DNA of 64,000 bases from Comamonadaceae bacterium PBBC2 (lineage in GTDB: Bacteria; Pseudomonadota; Gammaproteobacteria; Burkholderiales; Burkholderiaceae_C), in assembly GCA_002255935.1 (NCBI GenBank), contig NKIO01000005.1:28069-92068 (forward strand), written 5' to 3'. The translations under genes and the position numbers were made by a program. Positions 28,252-37,404 of this stretch are shown in pieces. Within the stretch, counting starts at the first letter, position 1, and each line of letters begins with the position of its first letter. Under the pieces are notes generated by a model. The model was given only the letters and a program-made list of their open reading frames with translations, made no database searches and was not told where the DNA came from.

Positions 28252-28815
28252 TCAGATCTTGCCGACCAGGTCGATGGAAGGGGCCAAAGTCTTGGCGCCT
28301 TCTTTCCACTTGGCGGGGCACACTTGGCCGGGGTTGGCGGCGGTGTACTGGGCAGCGGTCAACTTGCGCAGGGTTTCGGACACGTCACGGGCGATTTCGT
28401 TGGAGTGGATTTCCAGGGTCTTGATCGTCAACTCGGGGTTGATGATGAAGGTGCCGCGCAGTGCCAGACCTTCTTCTTCGATGTGCACGCCAAAAGCGCG
28501 TGTCAAAGCGTGGGTAGGGTCACCGACCAATGGGAACTTGGCTTTGCCCACAGCAGGCGAAGTCTCATGCCACACTTTGTGCGAGAAGTGGGTGTCGGTG
28601 GTGATGATGTACACCTCAGCGCCGGCTTTCTGGAAAGCAGCGTAGTTGTCAGCCGCGTCTTCGATCTCGGTGGGGCAGTTGAAGGTGAACGCGGCGGGCA
28701 TGAAAATCAGCACGTTCCACTTGCCTTTGAGGCTTTGCTCGGTCACTTCGATGAACTTGCCGTTGTGGAAGGCTTGGGTTTTGAAGGGCTGCACTTGCGT
28801 GTTGATCAGGGACAT
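28252..28815 (-). CDS. ahpC: Alkyl hydroperoxide reductase subunit C (peroxiredoxin)
   Basis: A 187-residue typical 2-Cys peroxiredoxin that reduces H2O2 and organic peroxides. The peroxidatic Cys is C47 in FTFNCPTE (Asn in place of the more usual Val before Cys), the resolving Cys is C166 in GQVCPAKW, and the catalytic Arg region is present. The length matches E. coli AhpC. It is transcribed before ahpF. OxyR control is common for this family, but I see no convincing OxyR box. Confidence 0.97.
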   Translation of the reverse strand: MSLINTQVQPFKTQAFHNGKFIEVTEQSLKGKWNVLIFMPAAFTFNCPTEIEDAADNYAAFQKAGAEVYIITTDTHFSHKVWHETSPAVGKAKFPLVGDPTHALTRAFGVHIEEEGLALRGTFIINPELTIKTLEIHSNEIARDVSETLRKLTAAQYTAANPGQVCPAKWKEGAKTLAPSIDLVGKI

Positions 28816-29248
28816 GGTGTTTCCTTAGGTTGGTTGAAAAAAACTATCGAATGAGAAAACTCATTGGGTTGAATCATAAATCGAATCACCCGCCTCCCGC
28901 GAGACAAAGCCATTGGAAGTTTCAATGAGCACCATAGCCTCGGCGTGTACTTCGTCTTGGGGCCGCCCTGCTCTGCGATGGCCATCCGTGCAAACCAAGC
29001 TCGGCGCTGGCTGTTCGTGGGAGCTGATCTTCATTGGCAACGGCTGTTCGTGGGAGCTGTGCTTCATTGGCTTTGGCTGTTTGTGGGAGCTGGGCTTCAT
29101 TGGAGAAGGCTGTTCGTGGGAGCTGAGCTGTGCTCGGCGATTGCTCGCACACCACAACCCCCATCGCCCAACACAGTTGAGCTCCCACAAAAAAACCAAG
29201 GCTTCGCAGGACCTGCTATCAGCAACGGCTGTTTGTGGAGGCGGAGCT
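28816..29248. other. Non-coding stretch upstream of ahpC
   Basis: This 433-base gap holds a perfect inverted repeat AATGAG-AAAA-CTCATT at 28850-28865, 35 bases before ahpC, which could be an operator. It also holds the tandem repeat array listed separately. A 180-codon open frame through it on the minus strand is made of repeat DNA and is not accepted as a gene. Confidence 0.6.
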
Positions 29249-29292
29249 TCATTGGCGATGGCTGTTCGTGGGCGCTGAACTCCGTTCTGCGC
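29009..29292. repeat. 33-bp tandem repeat array derived from REP family B
   Basis: Units of exactly 33 bases begin GGCTGTTCGTGGGAGCTG at 29009, 29042, 29075 and 29108, and again at 29227 and 29260. The remainder of each unit reads like ATCTTCATTGGCAAC with changes. The unit at 29108 runs into a full family-B element (to 29142), with an inverted copy at 29162-29189. The array ends inside the DUF423 gene. Each unit therefore contains the REP core plus a constant linker, which suggests expansion by unequal crossing-over or replication slippage. Confidence 0.85.
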
Positions 29293-29662
29293 TGCCTTGC
29301 GAAACCGCCCCTGCCGCCAGCAGCAACCACGCCAAAATCCAGGCGCTGCCGCCCCAGGGCACGGCAAAGCGCAAGGCATCAAAACCCAGCACGCTGCGGG
29401 CATAGATGTTGAAACTGAACATCACCGTCCCGGCCAGCATCAGCACGCCTGAGGCGAGCAACCAGCGCGAGGGACCGCGCCAGCCCAGCACCAAGCCCAC
29501 CAGCACCACACCCACCGCATGAAACTGCTGCAGCTGCAGCGCCGACTGCACCATGGCCGGAATGCCACCCGCAAAGACCGGCAAATGGGCGAAAGCGGCG
29601 CTCAAAGCCACGCTCAGAGCGGCACTGACGGCCCCGGCAAACACAAAAAATCTGGCGGACAT
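29249..29662 (-). CDS. DUF423-family membrane protein with repeat-derived tail
   Basis: A 137-residue protein with four hydrophobic segments typical of DUF423/YgdD proteins: FVFAGAVSAALSVALSAAFA, LQLQQFHAVGVVLVGLVLGW, SGVLMLAGTVMFSFNIYA and GSAWILAWLLLAAGAV. Molecular function of the family is not established. The last 14 or so residues (SAERSSAPTNSHRQ) and the stop are encoded by family-B repeat DNA, so the C-terminus was probably replaced by repeat invasion. The start at 29662 has a GGGAG upstream; an ATG 51 bases further out gives an unlikely hydrophilic leader. Confidence 0.8.
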   Translation of the reverse strand: MSARFFVFAGAVSAALSVALSAAFAHLPVFAGGIPAMVQSALQLQQFHAVGVVLVGLVLGWRGPSRWLLASGVLMLAGTVMFSFNIYARSVLGFDALRFAVPWGGSAWILAWLLLAAGAVSQGSAERSSAPTNSHRQ

Positions 29663-29719
29663 GCGGCAAAGCTCCCAAGCGTTGAACTGCCGCATTCTCG
29701 CCCATGCACGCAAGGCCCC

Positions 29720-30889
29720 TCACACCAAAGGCCGTCGGTATCCGCCCGACTGGCCACGCGGCGACAGGACCACTTGCCACAACTGGTTGTCCCGCGCCCT
29801 GAACGTGCCTGCACAGCACAGCAGGTAATAGCGCCACATGCGGTAAAAACGCTCGCCGTACGTGGCCTTCAACTGCGGCCAAGCCGCTTCAAACCGCTCG
29901 TGCCAGGCCATCAATGTCTTGTCGTAATCGGCCCCCAAGTTGTGCCAGTCTTCCAGCACAAAATCGCGCTCGCTGGCCTCTGTGATGTCCGATGCCGCCG
30001 GCAATGCCCCATTGGGAAAGATGTAGCGCTCGATCCAGGGGTCAATCGCATCGCCGGATCGGTTTTTGCCAATGGTGTGGAGCATCAACAAACCGTCACT
30101 GCGCAAGCTGCGGTGGACCAGGTCAAAAAAACTGCGGTAATTCTTCGGGCCAACATGCTCGAACATGCCCACCGAGGCCACCCGGTCAAACTGCTGTGCG
30201 CCCTGCAGATTGAACTTTCTGTAGTCGCTCAACTCAAAGCGTACCGGCAAGTTGCCGGCCTTTTCCGCACCCCAGCGGGCTTGTTCTTTAGAGACCGTCA
30301 GGCCCAAGCAACGCACGCCGTAATGCTGGGCGGCAAACAGCATCAAACTGCCCCAGCCGCAGCCAATGTCGAGCAAGGACATGTCTGGGCGCAACTGCAG
30401 CTTTTGGCAAATCAAATCGAGTTTGGCTTCTTGCGCGGCATCCAGCGTCTTGGCCGTCGCCCAATACCCGCAGCTGTAGGCCATGGACGGGTCCAGCATC
30501 GCCTCGTACAGGTCGTTGCCCAAGTCGTAATGAACTTCGGCCACATGCCAAGCGCGGTGTTCAGACTGCAAGTTCGTCAACCGCGCCTTCAAAGACGCCC
30601 AGATCCAGCCCGCCCGCCCCACGTGCTGGTCCAGCCGCGCCGCCAAAACGCGTGCGATGAACTCGTCCACCGCCCCGCAGTCCCACCAGCCGTCCATGTA
30701 ACTCTCGCCCAGCCCCAAGCTGCCTTGCGTCAAGATGCGGTCAAAAGTGGCCGGGTGGTGCACCTGAATGTCCCAAGACCGGTTGCCGCCGACCTCGATC
30801 CCGGCCGTGGCCAGCAGCTGGGAGGCTCGGCGCCAGTTCTCGTCATCGTGCGCCAAGCGCTGCTCACCCCAAACCAAGCTGCTGTCCAT
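29720..30889 (-). CDS. cfa: Cyclopropane-fatty-acyl-phospholipid synthase
   Basis: A 389-residue SAM-dependent enzyme that adds a methylene group across double bonds of phospholipid acyl chains. The SAM site is SLLDIGCGWGSLMLFAAQHYG. Other hallmarks are VHYDLGNDLYEAMLDPSMAYSCGYW, GMFEHVGPKNYRSFF and IERYIFPNGALPA near the C-terminus. An AGGAG six bases before the ATG at 30889 supports this start; a longer frame exists to 30976 without support. It is divergent from the SDR gene. Confidence 0.95.
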   Translation of the reverse strand: MDSSLVWGEQRLAHDDENWRRASQLLATAGIEVGGNRSWDIQVHHPATFDRILTQGSLGLGESYMDGWWDCGAVDEFIARVLAARLDQHVGRAGWIWASLKARLTNLQSEHRAWHVAEVHYDLGNDLYEAMLDPSMAYSCGYWATAKTLDAAQEAKLDLICQKLQLRPDMSLLDIGCGWGSLMLFAAQHYGVRCLGLTVSKEQARWGAEKAGNLPVRFELSDYRKFNLQGAQQFDRVASVGMFEHVGPKNYRSFFDLVHRSLRSDGLLMLHTIGKNRSGDAIDPWIERYIFPNGALPAASDITEASERDFVLEDWHNLGADYDKTLMAWHERFEAAWPQLKATYGERFYRMWRYYLLCCAGTFRARDNQLWQVVLSPRGQSGGYRRPLV

Positions 30890-31033
30890 GATGGTCTCCT
30901 GTCGTGTTGTGCCCAAGCCCATGCTGGCCCTGAGCAAGCCTTCCCACAATCCACCCTTGGATGTAGCGCGGCTCATGGAAAACCGTTAATGGATGAGTGC
31001 CCTGCTGTCATTTGGGGGTTCGAATGTGCATAA

Positions 31034-31054
31034 TTGACGTTTACGTAACGTCAA
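31034..31054 (+). promoter_or_regulatory. Candidate LiuR-like operator upstream of SDR
   Basis: TTGACGT-TTACGTA-ACGTCAA is an inverted repeat ending 19 bases before the SDR start. It resembles the TTGACGTTTACGTAAACGTCAA-like palindromes of MerR-family LiuR regulators of branched-chain amino acid catabolism. Assignment is by resemblance only; no regulator gene is adjacent. Confidence 0.5.
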
Positions 31055-31072
31055 CTGAAACAGGAGTGAGAC

Positions 31073-31831
31073 ATGGACATTCAAGGCAAGGTTTTCATCG
31101 TCACCGGCGGCGCATCGGGCCTGGGTGAAGGCACCGCCCGCATGCTGGCGGCCAACGGCGGCAAGGTCGTCATCGCCGACATGCAAGCCGAAAAAGGCGA
31201 AGCCATCGCCAAGGAACTGGGCGGCGCCTTCGTCAAGTGCGACGTCAGCAACGAAGCCGACGGCCAAGCCGTGGTCGCCCAAGCTGTGGCCATGGGCAAG
31301 CTCATGGGCCTGGTCAACTGCGCAGGCATCGCACCCGCCGAAAAAACCGTCGGCAAAAACGGCGCACACAGCCTGGCCGTTTACACCAAGACCATCATGG
31401 TCAACCTGGTGGGCACTTTCAACATGATCCGCTTGGCATCTGAAGCCATGAGCAAGAATGAACCCGAGGCCACCGGCGAGCGCGGCGTGCTGATCAGCAC
31501 CGCCAGCGTGGCCGCCTACGACGGCCAAATCGGCCAAGCGGCTTACGCTGCGTCCAAAGGCGGCGTGGTCGGCATGACGCTGCCCATTGCCCGCGACCTG
31601 TCGCGCAACGGCATCCGCAACATGACCATTGCCCCCGGCATCTTCGGCACGCCCATGCTGTTTGGCATGCCCCAAGAAGTTCAAGACGCGCTGGCCGCAG
31701 GCGTGCCCTTCCCCAGCCGCCTGGGCACCCCCCAAGACTACGCCAAACTGGCCAAACACATCATCGAAAACGACATGCTCAACGGCGAAGTCATCCGCTT
31801 GGACGGCGCGATTCGACTCGCACCGAAGTGA
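31073..31831 (+). CDS. Short-chain dehydrogenase, 3-hydroxyacyl-CoA dehydrogenase type 2-like
   Basis: A 252-residue NAD-dependent SDR. The cofactor motif is [10 protein letters not shown] (about 12-21), followed by the NCAG stretch [12 protein letters not shown], catalytic Ser in [13 protein letters not shown], and YxxxK in [24 protein letters not shown] and the overall sequence resemble 17beta-HSD10-type enzymes. These oxidise 3-hydroxy-2-methylbutyryl-CoA in isoleucine breakdown and related hydroxyacyl-CoAs. The candidate LiuR site upstream fits that pathway. AGGAG precedes the ATG. Confidence 0.9.
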   Translation: MDIQGKVFIVTGGASGLGEGTARMLAANGGKVVIADMQAEKGEAIAKELGGAFVKCDVSNEADGQAVVAQAVAMGKLMGLVNCAGIAPAEKTVGKNGAHSLAVYTKTIMVNLVGTFNMIRLASEAMSKNEPEATGERGVLISTASVAAYDGQIGQAAYAASKGGVVGMTLPIARDLSRNGIRNMTIAPGIFGTPMLFGMPQEVQDALAAGVPFPSRLGTPQDYAKLAKHIIENDMLNGEVIRLDGAIRLAPK

Positions 31832-31850
31832 TCTGAAAGGTCAACGCATG

Positions 31851-31874
31851 CAACAGGCCCTGCGGGGCCTGTTG
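31851..31874 (+). terminator. Hairpin terminator after SDR
   Basis: The perfect 10-bp stem CAACAGGCCC-TGCG-GGGCCTGTTG is followed by TCGTTT; the T run is weak. Confidence 0.65.
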
Positions 31875-31979
31875 TCGTTTGTAGAAGGTGCATCCAGTCT
31901 GGAAATACTGGCATATGCTCATGAGCGATGGATTGGACGGGTCAGCACCATGGCTGCCCTTGTTTTGTCGATTCAGAAT

Positions 31980-33062
31980 TCAAAAAGACGGCAAATAAAT
32001 ATCACCTGTTTGAAACGTAAATTGTTTTGAAAATGATGCGCCATCATTGGACCCATTGACTTTGACCGTGTACGAAGTATTTGGCTTCATGGGCGATTCG
32101 GCCGCCACATAAGCCACTGAGGCATCGAAATCTTTGTATGTCGAATCCTCATTACCATTACCCCCCACGTGTCGGCGAAGACCCACCGCAGTGCCCGTGG
32201 CGGTTTCGACCACCGAAATGGCATCGATGTTCAGTTTTTGGCCACGGCGTACCCGGAAGATGATCGAAGAGCCCAAGGGCTTGGTGCTCAGGTCTCGCCC
32301 CGGGATGGGGTTGGGGTCCTCGTTGTTCAATGAATAGGCCACGCCCGTGGTGCCCTCACATGGGTAAGTGGCCACCGCATCCGTCGCCAAGTCCTGGAAG
32401 CTGTCTTGCTGGAGAACGCCGAATTCGGTCATGACCAGATCAAAACCCGAAGATTTGCCCACATCTGCGATGCGTTTGACGCCCACCCCCATGTCGCGGT
32501 AAGGGGCTGTCATGAAAACCATGTGGTACGGCGCGTTGAGCAACAGGCGCATGGAAGTGATGCCTTCGCTGGCCGATGCGGGCATGTTGGTGAAGCCGGA
32601 AAAAACCTCGCCGAGACTTTGACTGTCATAACCATGAAATCGAGCCCGGTCGGTCAGTGTGGCACCCGTGAATCCGTTGGGATAAGTGCTGGCCAACTCA
32701 AGATGAGACAGTTGTTGGTTCAAGACACCCCAATTGGCGTGCGCCATGGCCGATGCGTCCAATTGGGGGGCGTGACGCAAAGCACCAAAACCGCAACGGA
32801 TGCGCTCAGCATTCAAGAACTTGAAGACCAGCTGTTCTTGTGATCCAGCGGCATAAGTCGAAGCTGGGATTTGAACCAAGATATCGCTGGGGATGCTGTT
32901 GACCACCGAGCCGTCTGGCAAAACAGCCACCTGAGCGCTATTGTTGTTGGAGCCAGAATTTGTGCTTTCCGTAGCGGCAGAGCCGCCACCGCCACAGGCA
33001 ACAAGCCCTGCTGTTGCGCTCACAAGGCAGGCCAAACGGATCAGGTGGGTGGTGGATTTCAA
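31980..33062 (-). CDS. CAP (SCP/PR-1)-domain lipoprotein
   Basis: A 360-residue predicted lipoprotein: hydrophobic leader, lipobox LVAC followed by a GGGG linker, then an Asn/Ser-rich spacer. A CAP domain spans about 75-230 (FLNAERIRCGFGALRHAPQLDASAMAHANWG ... SLGEVFSGF ... APYHMVFMTAPYRDMGVG). The C-terminal 130 residues form a beta-rich domain (RRGQKLNIDAISVVETATG, NTSYTVKVNGSNDG). Bacterial CAP proteins are secreted or surface proteins of largely unknown activity. The gene stands alone, convergent with the SDR gene. Confidence 0.82.
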   Translation of the reverse strand: MKSTTHLIRLACLVSATAGLVACGGGGSAATESTNSGSNNNSAQVAVLPDGSVVNSIPSDILVQIPASTYAAGSQEQLVFKFLNAERIRCGFGALRHAPQLDASAMAHANWGVLNQQLSHLELASTYPNGFTGATLTDRARFHGYDSQSLGEVFSGFTNMPASASEGITSMRLLLNAPYHMVFMTAPYRDMGVGVKRIADVGKSSGFDLVMTEFGVLQQDSFQDLATDAVATYPCEGTTGVAYSLNNEDPNPIPGRDLSTKPLGSSIIFRVRRGQKLNIDAISVVETATGTAVGLRRHVGGNGNEDSTYKDFDASVAYVAAESPMKPNTSYTVKVNGSNDGASFSKQFTFQTGDIYLPSF

Positions 33063-33385
33063 GGACTTCTCCCAGTCAAGACAAACTTTCCTGAATCTAC
33101 GTGCAATACATCTTTCAAAGCGTTATTTTTGACAACTTTTTGTTTCCCTATGTATCCATTGAATCAACCGACAGTGGTCAGATGAAGCATCGCCGAACAC
33201 AGTTCAGCTCCCACAAGGGTCCCGGCTACACTCCAGACGTTTGGATCAACTTTGTAGAAGCCCAACTTTGTTGGGCGATGGTTTGAACATAGGAAAGGCC
33301 ACAAGACATGCTGGTGGTGGATACGCCTAAGTGTCTGACTTCGGACGCGCAAGAAGCTACGATGCCCACTTCCAGGAGCTGATTC
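33063..33385. other. Divergent intergenic region with REP pair
   Basis: A 323-base gap between the CAP lipoprotein gene (leftward) and ggt (rightward). It should contain both promoters. The only structured element I see is the family-B REP pair at 33188-33280. Confidence 0.5.
33188..33280. repeat. REP-like family B, inverted pair
   Basis: A unit at 33188-33215 begins CATCGCCGAACAC and ends GCTCCCACA. An inverted partner at 33253-33280 begins TGTAGAAGCCC and ends TTGGGCGATG. Orientation is tail to head, the reverse of the pair at 9259-9339. Confidence 0.82.
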
Positions 33386-35191
33386 ATGAACCCCACCCTG
33401 CCTTTGAGCATCATCACCTTGGCCCTGCTCAGCGCTTGCGCCGTGCCGCCATCAGCCCCCTTGCGCTACAGCGTGCCCGAGCAACCCGAAGCCGCCAGTG
33501 GCGTGACCGCCAAGCCGGGTTGGGCCTATGGCCGTCAGGCGGTGGCGGCGGCCAATCCGCTGGCCACCGATGCAGGTTTGCAGATCTTGCGTGCTGGAGG
33601 TTCGGCGCTGGACGCGGCCATTGCGGTGCAGATGGTGCTGGGCTTGGTGGAGCCGCAGTCGAGCGGCATTGCGGGCGGGGCCTTTTTGTTGCACTTTGAC
33701 GGGCAAAAGGTCACAGCCCACGACGGGCGCGAAACCGCGCCCGCCACCGCCCAGAGCGACTTGTTCTTGGGTGCAGACGGCAAGCCACTGCCGTTTGAAG
33801 AGGCGGTGCTCAGTGGGCGCTCGGTGGGTGTGCCCGGCGCCTTGCGCACGCTCGAAGCGGCACACCGCCAGCATGGCCAGCTGCCTTGGGCGCAGCTGTT
33901 CACACCCGCCATCACTTTGGCCGAAGTTGGCTTCAAGGTCAGCCCGCGACTGCACACGCTGCTGCAAACCGAACCGCACCTGAAAAAAGACCCGCTGGCC
34001 GCCCGTTTTTATTACACCGCTGAGGGCCTAGCTTGGCCGGTGGGCCATGTGCTGCGCAACCCCGAATACGCCCATGTGCTGCGCCGCATCGCCAACGAAG
34101 GCAGCCGTGCCCTGCACGAAGGCGCTGTGGCGCAAGCCATCGTGCAACGCGTGCAATCGCCGCCACGCCCGGGCAGCCTGAGCCTGCAAGACCTGCGCGA
34201 CTACCGCCCCCGCGAGCGCGAGGCGCTGTGCTTTGACCACAAGGCCCAGGCGCGGGCCTTGCGCATTTGTGGCTTCCCGCCGCCGTCTTCGGGGCAGATC
34301 GCCATCGGGCAAATCTTGGGCATGCTGTCCCAAGCGAGCGCCCAAGGGCCCGAGTTGGCGGGCGGCCTGCCCTCCCCCGACTTTTTGCACCGCTACACCG
34401 AGGCGTCGCGCCTGGCCTTTGCCGACCGAGCGCAATACGTGGCCGACCCAGACTTTGTGAGTGCCCCCGCTGGCGACTGGCGCAGCCTGCTGGCCCCCGG
34501 CTATTTGGCGCAGCGCAGCCAACTCATCGGAGCGCAGTCCATGAAGGTGGCCACACCGGGTCAGCCTTCGGGCAACGTCACGTCGTGGGCGCCCATGCCC
34601 GCACAAACCGAATACGGCACCAGCCACATCAGCGTGGTCGATGCCAAAGGCCGCGCTGTGGCCATGACCACCACCATTGAAGCGGCCTTTGGCGCACGCC
34701 GCATGGTGACGACCGACCCTGCGCGCCCAGGCGGCTTTTTGCTCAACAACCAATTGACCGATTTCAGCTTTGCCCCAGCCGATGCGCAAGGCCGCCTGAT
34801 CGCCAACCGGGTGGAGCCCGGCAAGCGCCCGCGTTCGTCGATGTCGCCCACGCTGGTGTTTGACGCCACCACCGGCCAGTTGCTCATGAGCGGCGGCAGC
34901 CCGGGCGGGGCGCTGATCATCCACTACACCGCCAAGCTGCTCACAGGCACCTTGCATTGGGGCCTGAACGCCCAACAAGCGGTGAGCCTGCCCAACTTTG
35001 GCTCACTCAACGGCCCCACACTGCTCGAATCCAAAGGCTTTCCAAGCAGCACGGTGGATGCCCTCAAAGCCCGAGGCCACGACGTGCGCGAAATGGAAAT
35101 GACCAGCGGCTTGCAAGCCATTGAGCGCACGCCCACCGGCTGGTTTGGCGGCGCAGACCCCCGCCGCGAAGGTGTGGTGCTGGGCGACTGA
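33386..35191 (+). CDS. ggt: Gamma-glutamyltransferase
   Basis: A 601-residue Ntn hydrolase that cleaves the gamma-glutamyl bond of glutathione and transfers it to water or amino acids. The start is a lipoprotein-type signal (LALLSACAVPP), so the enzyme is probably membrane-tethered in the periplasm. The large-subunit substrate segment is GIAGGAFLLHFDGQ. The autoprocessing site and nucleophile is T412 in TEYGTSHISVVDAKG (family more often TTH). The small subunit contains SSMSPTLVFDATTGQLLMSGGSPGG with the oxyanion-hole Gly pair. Length is typical. Confidence 0.94.
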   Translation: MNPTLPLSIITLALLSACAVPPSAPLRYSVPEQPEAASGVTAKPGWAYGRQAVAAANPLATDAGLQILRAGGSALDAAIAVQMVLGLVEPQSSGIAGGAFLLHFDGQKVTAHDGRETAPATAQSDLFLGADGKPLPFEEAVLSGRSVGVPGALRTLEAAHRQHGQLPWAQLFTPAITLAEVGFKVSPRLHTLLQTEPHLKKDPLAARFYYTAEGLAWPVGHVLRNPEYAHVLRRIANEGSRALHEGAVAQAIVQRVQSPPRPGSLSLQDLRDYRPREREALCFDHKAQARALRICGFPPPSSGQIAIGQILGMLSQASAQGPELAGGLPSPDFLHRYTEASRLAFADRAQYVADPDFVSAPAGDWRSLLAPGYLAQRSQLIGAQSMKVATPGQPSGNVTSWAPMPAQTEYGTSHISVVDAKGRAVAMTTTIEAAFGARRMVTTDPARPGGFLLNNQLTDFSFAPADAQGRLIANRVEPGKRPRSSMSPTLVFDATTGQLLMSGGSPGGALIIHYTAKLLTGTLHWGLNAQQAVSLPNFGSLNGPTLLESKGFPSSTVDALKARGHDVREMEMTSGLQAIERTPTGWFGGADPRREGVVLGD

Positions 35192-35216
35192 CCCGTTGGC
35201 CTAAGGCCCAAGAAAA

Positions 35217-35244
35217 ACGGCAGCCGAGGCTGCCGTTTTTTTTT
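35217..35244. terminator. Bidirectional terminator between ggt and acs
   Basis: The stem ACGGCAGC-CGAG-GCTGCCGT has AAAAA on the left and nine T residues on the right. It lies between the converging ends of ggt and acs and can serve both. Confidence 0.93.
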
Positions 35245-35269
35245 GGGGCGGGCCGATGGCCCGCCAAGA

Positions 35270-37234
35270 TCAGTAAGCCTGACCCAACTGGCCCAGGATG
35301 GCTGGGTTTTCCAGAGTGGAGATGTCTTGCGTGATCTCTTCGCCTTTGGCCAGCGAACGCAGCAGGCGGCGCATGATCTTGCCGGAACGGGTCTTGGGCA
35401 AGTTCTCACCGAAGCGAATGTCCTTGGGCTTGGCGATCGGGCCGATTTCTTTGGCAATGTGGTCGCGCAATTGCTTGGCGATCGCTTTGCCTTCGTCGGT
35501 GTTGGGCAAGGCGCGCTTAAGCACCACGAAAGCGCAAATCGCTTCGCCGGTGGTGTCGTCAGGACGGCCCACCACAGCGGCTTCGGCCACCAGCTCGGTG
35601 CAGCTGACCAGTGCCGATTCGATTTCCATCGTGCCCATGCGGTGACCGGAGACGTTCAGCACGTCGTCGATGCGGCCGGTGATGGTGAAGTAACCGGTTT
35701 TCTCGTCGCGGATCGCGCCGTCGCCGGCCAAGTAGTACTTGCCCTTGAAGTCTTCAGGGTAGTAGCTCTTCTTGAAGCGCTCGGGGTCGCCCCAGATGTT
35801 GCGGATCATCGAAGGCCATGGGCGCTTGACGACCAAAATGCCGCCTTGGCCATTGGGCATATCGTCGCCAGTTTCACTCACGATGGCGGCCTGGATGCCC
35901 GGGAAAGGCAGTGTGCAAGAACCTGGAACCATGGGGGTCACGCCAGGCAGCGGGGTGATCATGTGACCACCGGTTTCGGTTTGCCAGAAGGTGTCCACGA
36001 TGGGGCAACGGCTGCCGCCCACGTGTTCGTAGTACCACTCCCAAGCGGCGGGGTTGATCGGCTCGCCGACCGAGCCCAGCAAGCGCAGGCTAGAGAGGTT
36101 GTAGCTCTTGGGGTGCACAGCGTCGTTGGCTTCTGCGGCCTTGATGAGCGAACGGATGGCCGTGGGCGCGGTGTAAAAGATCGAGACTTTGTGGTCTTGG
36201 ATCATCTTCCAGAAGCGGCCTGCATCAGGGTAGGTGGGCACGCCTTCGAACACGATCTCGGTGCCGCCCAAGGCCAAGGGGCCGTAGGTGATGTAGGTGT
36301 GGCCCGTGACCCAACCGATGTCGGCGGTGCACCAGAAAACATCGTCTTGCTTCAAGTCGAAGGTCCACTTGGTGGTCAGCGCCGCGTGCAGCAGGTAGCC
36401 GCCGGTGCTGTGTTGCACGCCTTTGGGTTTGCCGGTGGAGCCGGAGGTGTACAGCAAGAACAGGGGGTGCTCAGCACCGACCCACTCGGGTTCGCAGGTG
36501 GTGGCTTGTTGGTCGGCCACATCGGCCATCCACAGGTCGCGGCCTGCGGTCATGGCGATGTCGGCGCCCGAGCGCTTGACGACCAGCACGTTCTTGATGG
36601 CTTCGCAGCCGCCCAAGGCGATGGCTTCGTCCACAATGGATTTGAGGGGCAGCAGCTTGCCGCCGCGCACTTGGTTGTCGGCCGTGATCACGGCCACGGC
36701 GCCGGTGTCTTCGATGCGGTCGCGCAGCGACTGGGCCGAGAAGCCACCGAACACCACCGAGTGGGTGGCGCCAATGCGGGCACAGGCTTGCATGGCGGCC
36801 ACGCCTTCAATGGACATGGAGATGTAGATGACGACGCGGTCACCTTTTTTAATGCCCAAGCTCTTCAAAGCGTTGGCGTATTGGCAAGTCTTGGCCAGCA
36901 GTTGGCTGTAAGTCACCTTGGTCACTTCGCCGCCGTCGGCTTCGAAGATGATGGCGGTCTTGTCGCCCAAGCCTTTTTCGATGTTGCGGTCCAGGCAGTT
37001 GTAGGACGCGTTCAGAGTGCCGTCTTCAAACCATTTGAAGAATGGCGCATTGGACTCGTCGAGAACCTTGGTGAAAGGTGTCTTCCAGGTGATCAGCTCT
37101 TTGGCCAGACGACCCCAGTAGCCCTGGTAATCGGTTTCGGCTTCTTTGCACAAAGCTTCATAGGCAGCCATGCCTGAAACATGGGCGTTTTTCACAAACG
37201 CTTCGCTGGGTTGGTACAGGGCATTGGCACTCAT
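35270..37234 (-). CDS. acs: Acetyl-CoA synthetase
   Basis: A 654-residue AMP-forming ligase that converts acetate, ATP and CoA to acetyl-CoA. The A3 P-loop-like motif is [19 protein letters not shown]. The acetate-pocket region contains [15 protein letters not shown]. The A8 hinge and C-terminal domain carry [20 protein letters not shown], and the regulatory Lys motif is [14 protein letters not shown], target of reversible acetylation in this family. The start at 37234 gives the usual N-terminus; GGAG is about nine bases upstream. Confidence 0.97.
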   Translation of the reverse strand: MSANALYQPSEAFVKNAHVSGMAAYEALCKEAETDYQGYWGRLAKELITWKTPFTKVLDESNAPFFKWFEDGTLNASYNCLDRNIEKGLGDKTAIIFEADGGEVTKVTYSQLLAKTCQYANALKSLGIKKGDRVVIYISMSIEGVAAMQACARIGATHSVVFGGFSAQSLRDRIEDTGAVAVITADNQVRGGKLLPLKSIVDEAIALGGCEAIKNVLVVKRSGADIAMTAGRDLWMADVADQQATTCEPEWVGAEHPLFLLYTSGSTGKPKGVQHSTGGYLLHAALTTKWTFDLKQDDVFWCTADIGWVTGHTYITYGPLALGGTEIVFEGVPTYPDAGRFWKMIQDHKVSIFYTAPTAIRSLIKAAEANDAVHPKSYNLSSLRLLGSVGEPINPAAWEWYYEHVGGSRCPIVDTFWQTETGGHMITPLPGVTPMVPGSCTLPFPGIQAAIVSETGDDMPNGQGGILVVKRPWPSMIRNIWGDPERFKKSYYPEDFKGKYYLAGDGAIRDEKTGYFTITGRIDDVLNVSGHRMGTMEIESALVSCTELVAEAAVVGRPDDTTGEAICAFVVLKRALPNTDEGKAIAKQLRDHIAKEIGPIAKPKDIRFGENLPKTRSGKIMRRLLRSLAKGEEITQDISTLENPAILGQLGQAY

Positions 37235-37404
37235 CAGAAATGTCTCCTCAATGACAAAAAACGTGTTTGACTGCCGCAAATGTCGACGGTAGCTCTTACT
37301 TAGCACTGACTGACAACAGCCTTGCAGGGCAGAACGTCATTCCGATGCCAAGGCTACTAAAATCTGTGGTTTACCAACCGCACGGTCATCACGACGGATC
37401 CCAC

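Noticed and set aside
28816..28900. An OxyR binding site before ahpC
   Set aside because: No ATAG/CTAT-type tetrad pattern with the right spacing is visible; only an unrelated palindrome is present.
29009..29135. A CRISPR-like regular 33-bp array
   Set aside because: Units are contiguous with no unique spacers, and each unit is a REP-B core with linker. No cas genes are present.
28861..29403. A 180-codon open frame on the minus strand with repeated SSHEQP-PMK units
   Set aside because: The repeats are the 33-bp non-coding array read in frame; length divisible by three keeps it open. There is no ribosome binding site, and it overlaps the DUF423 gene.
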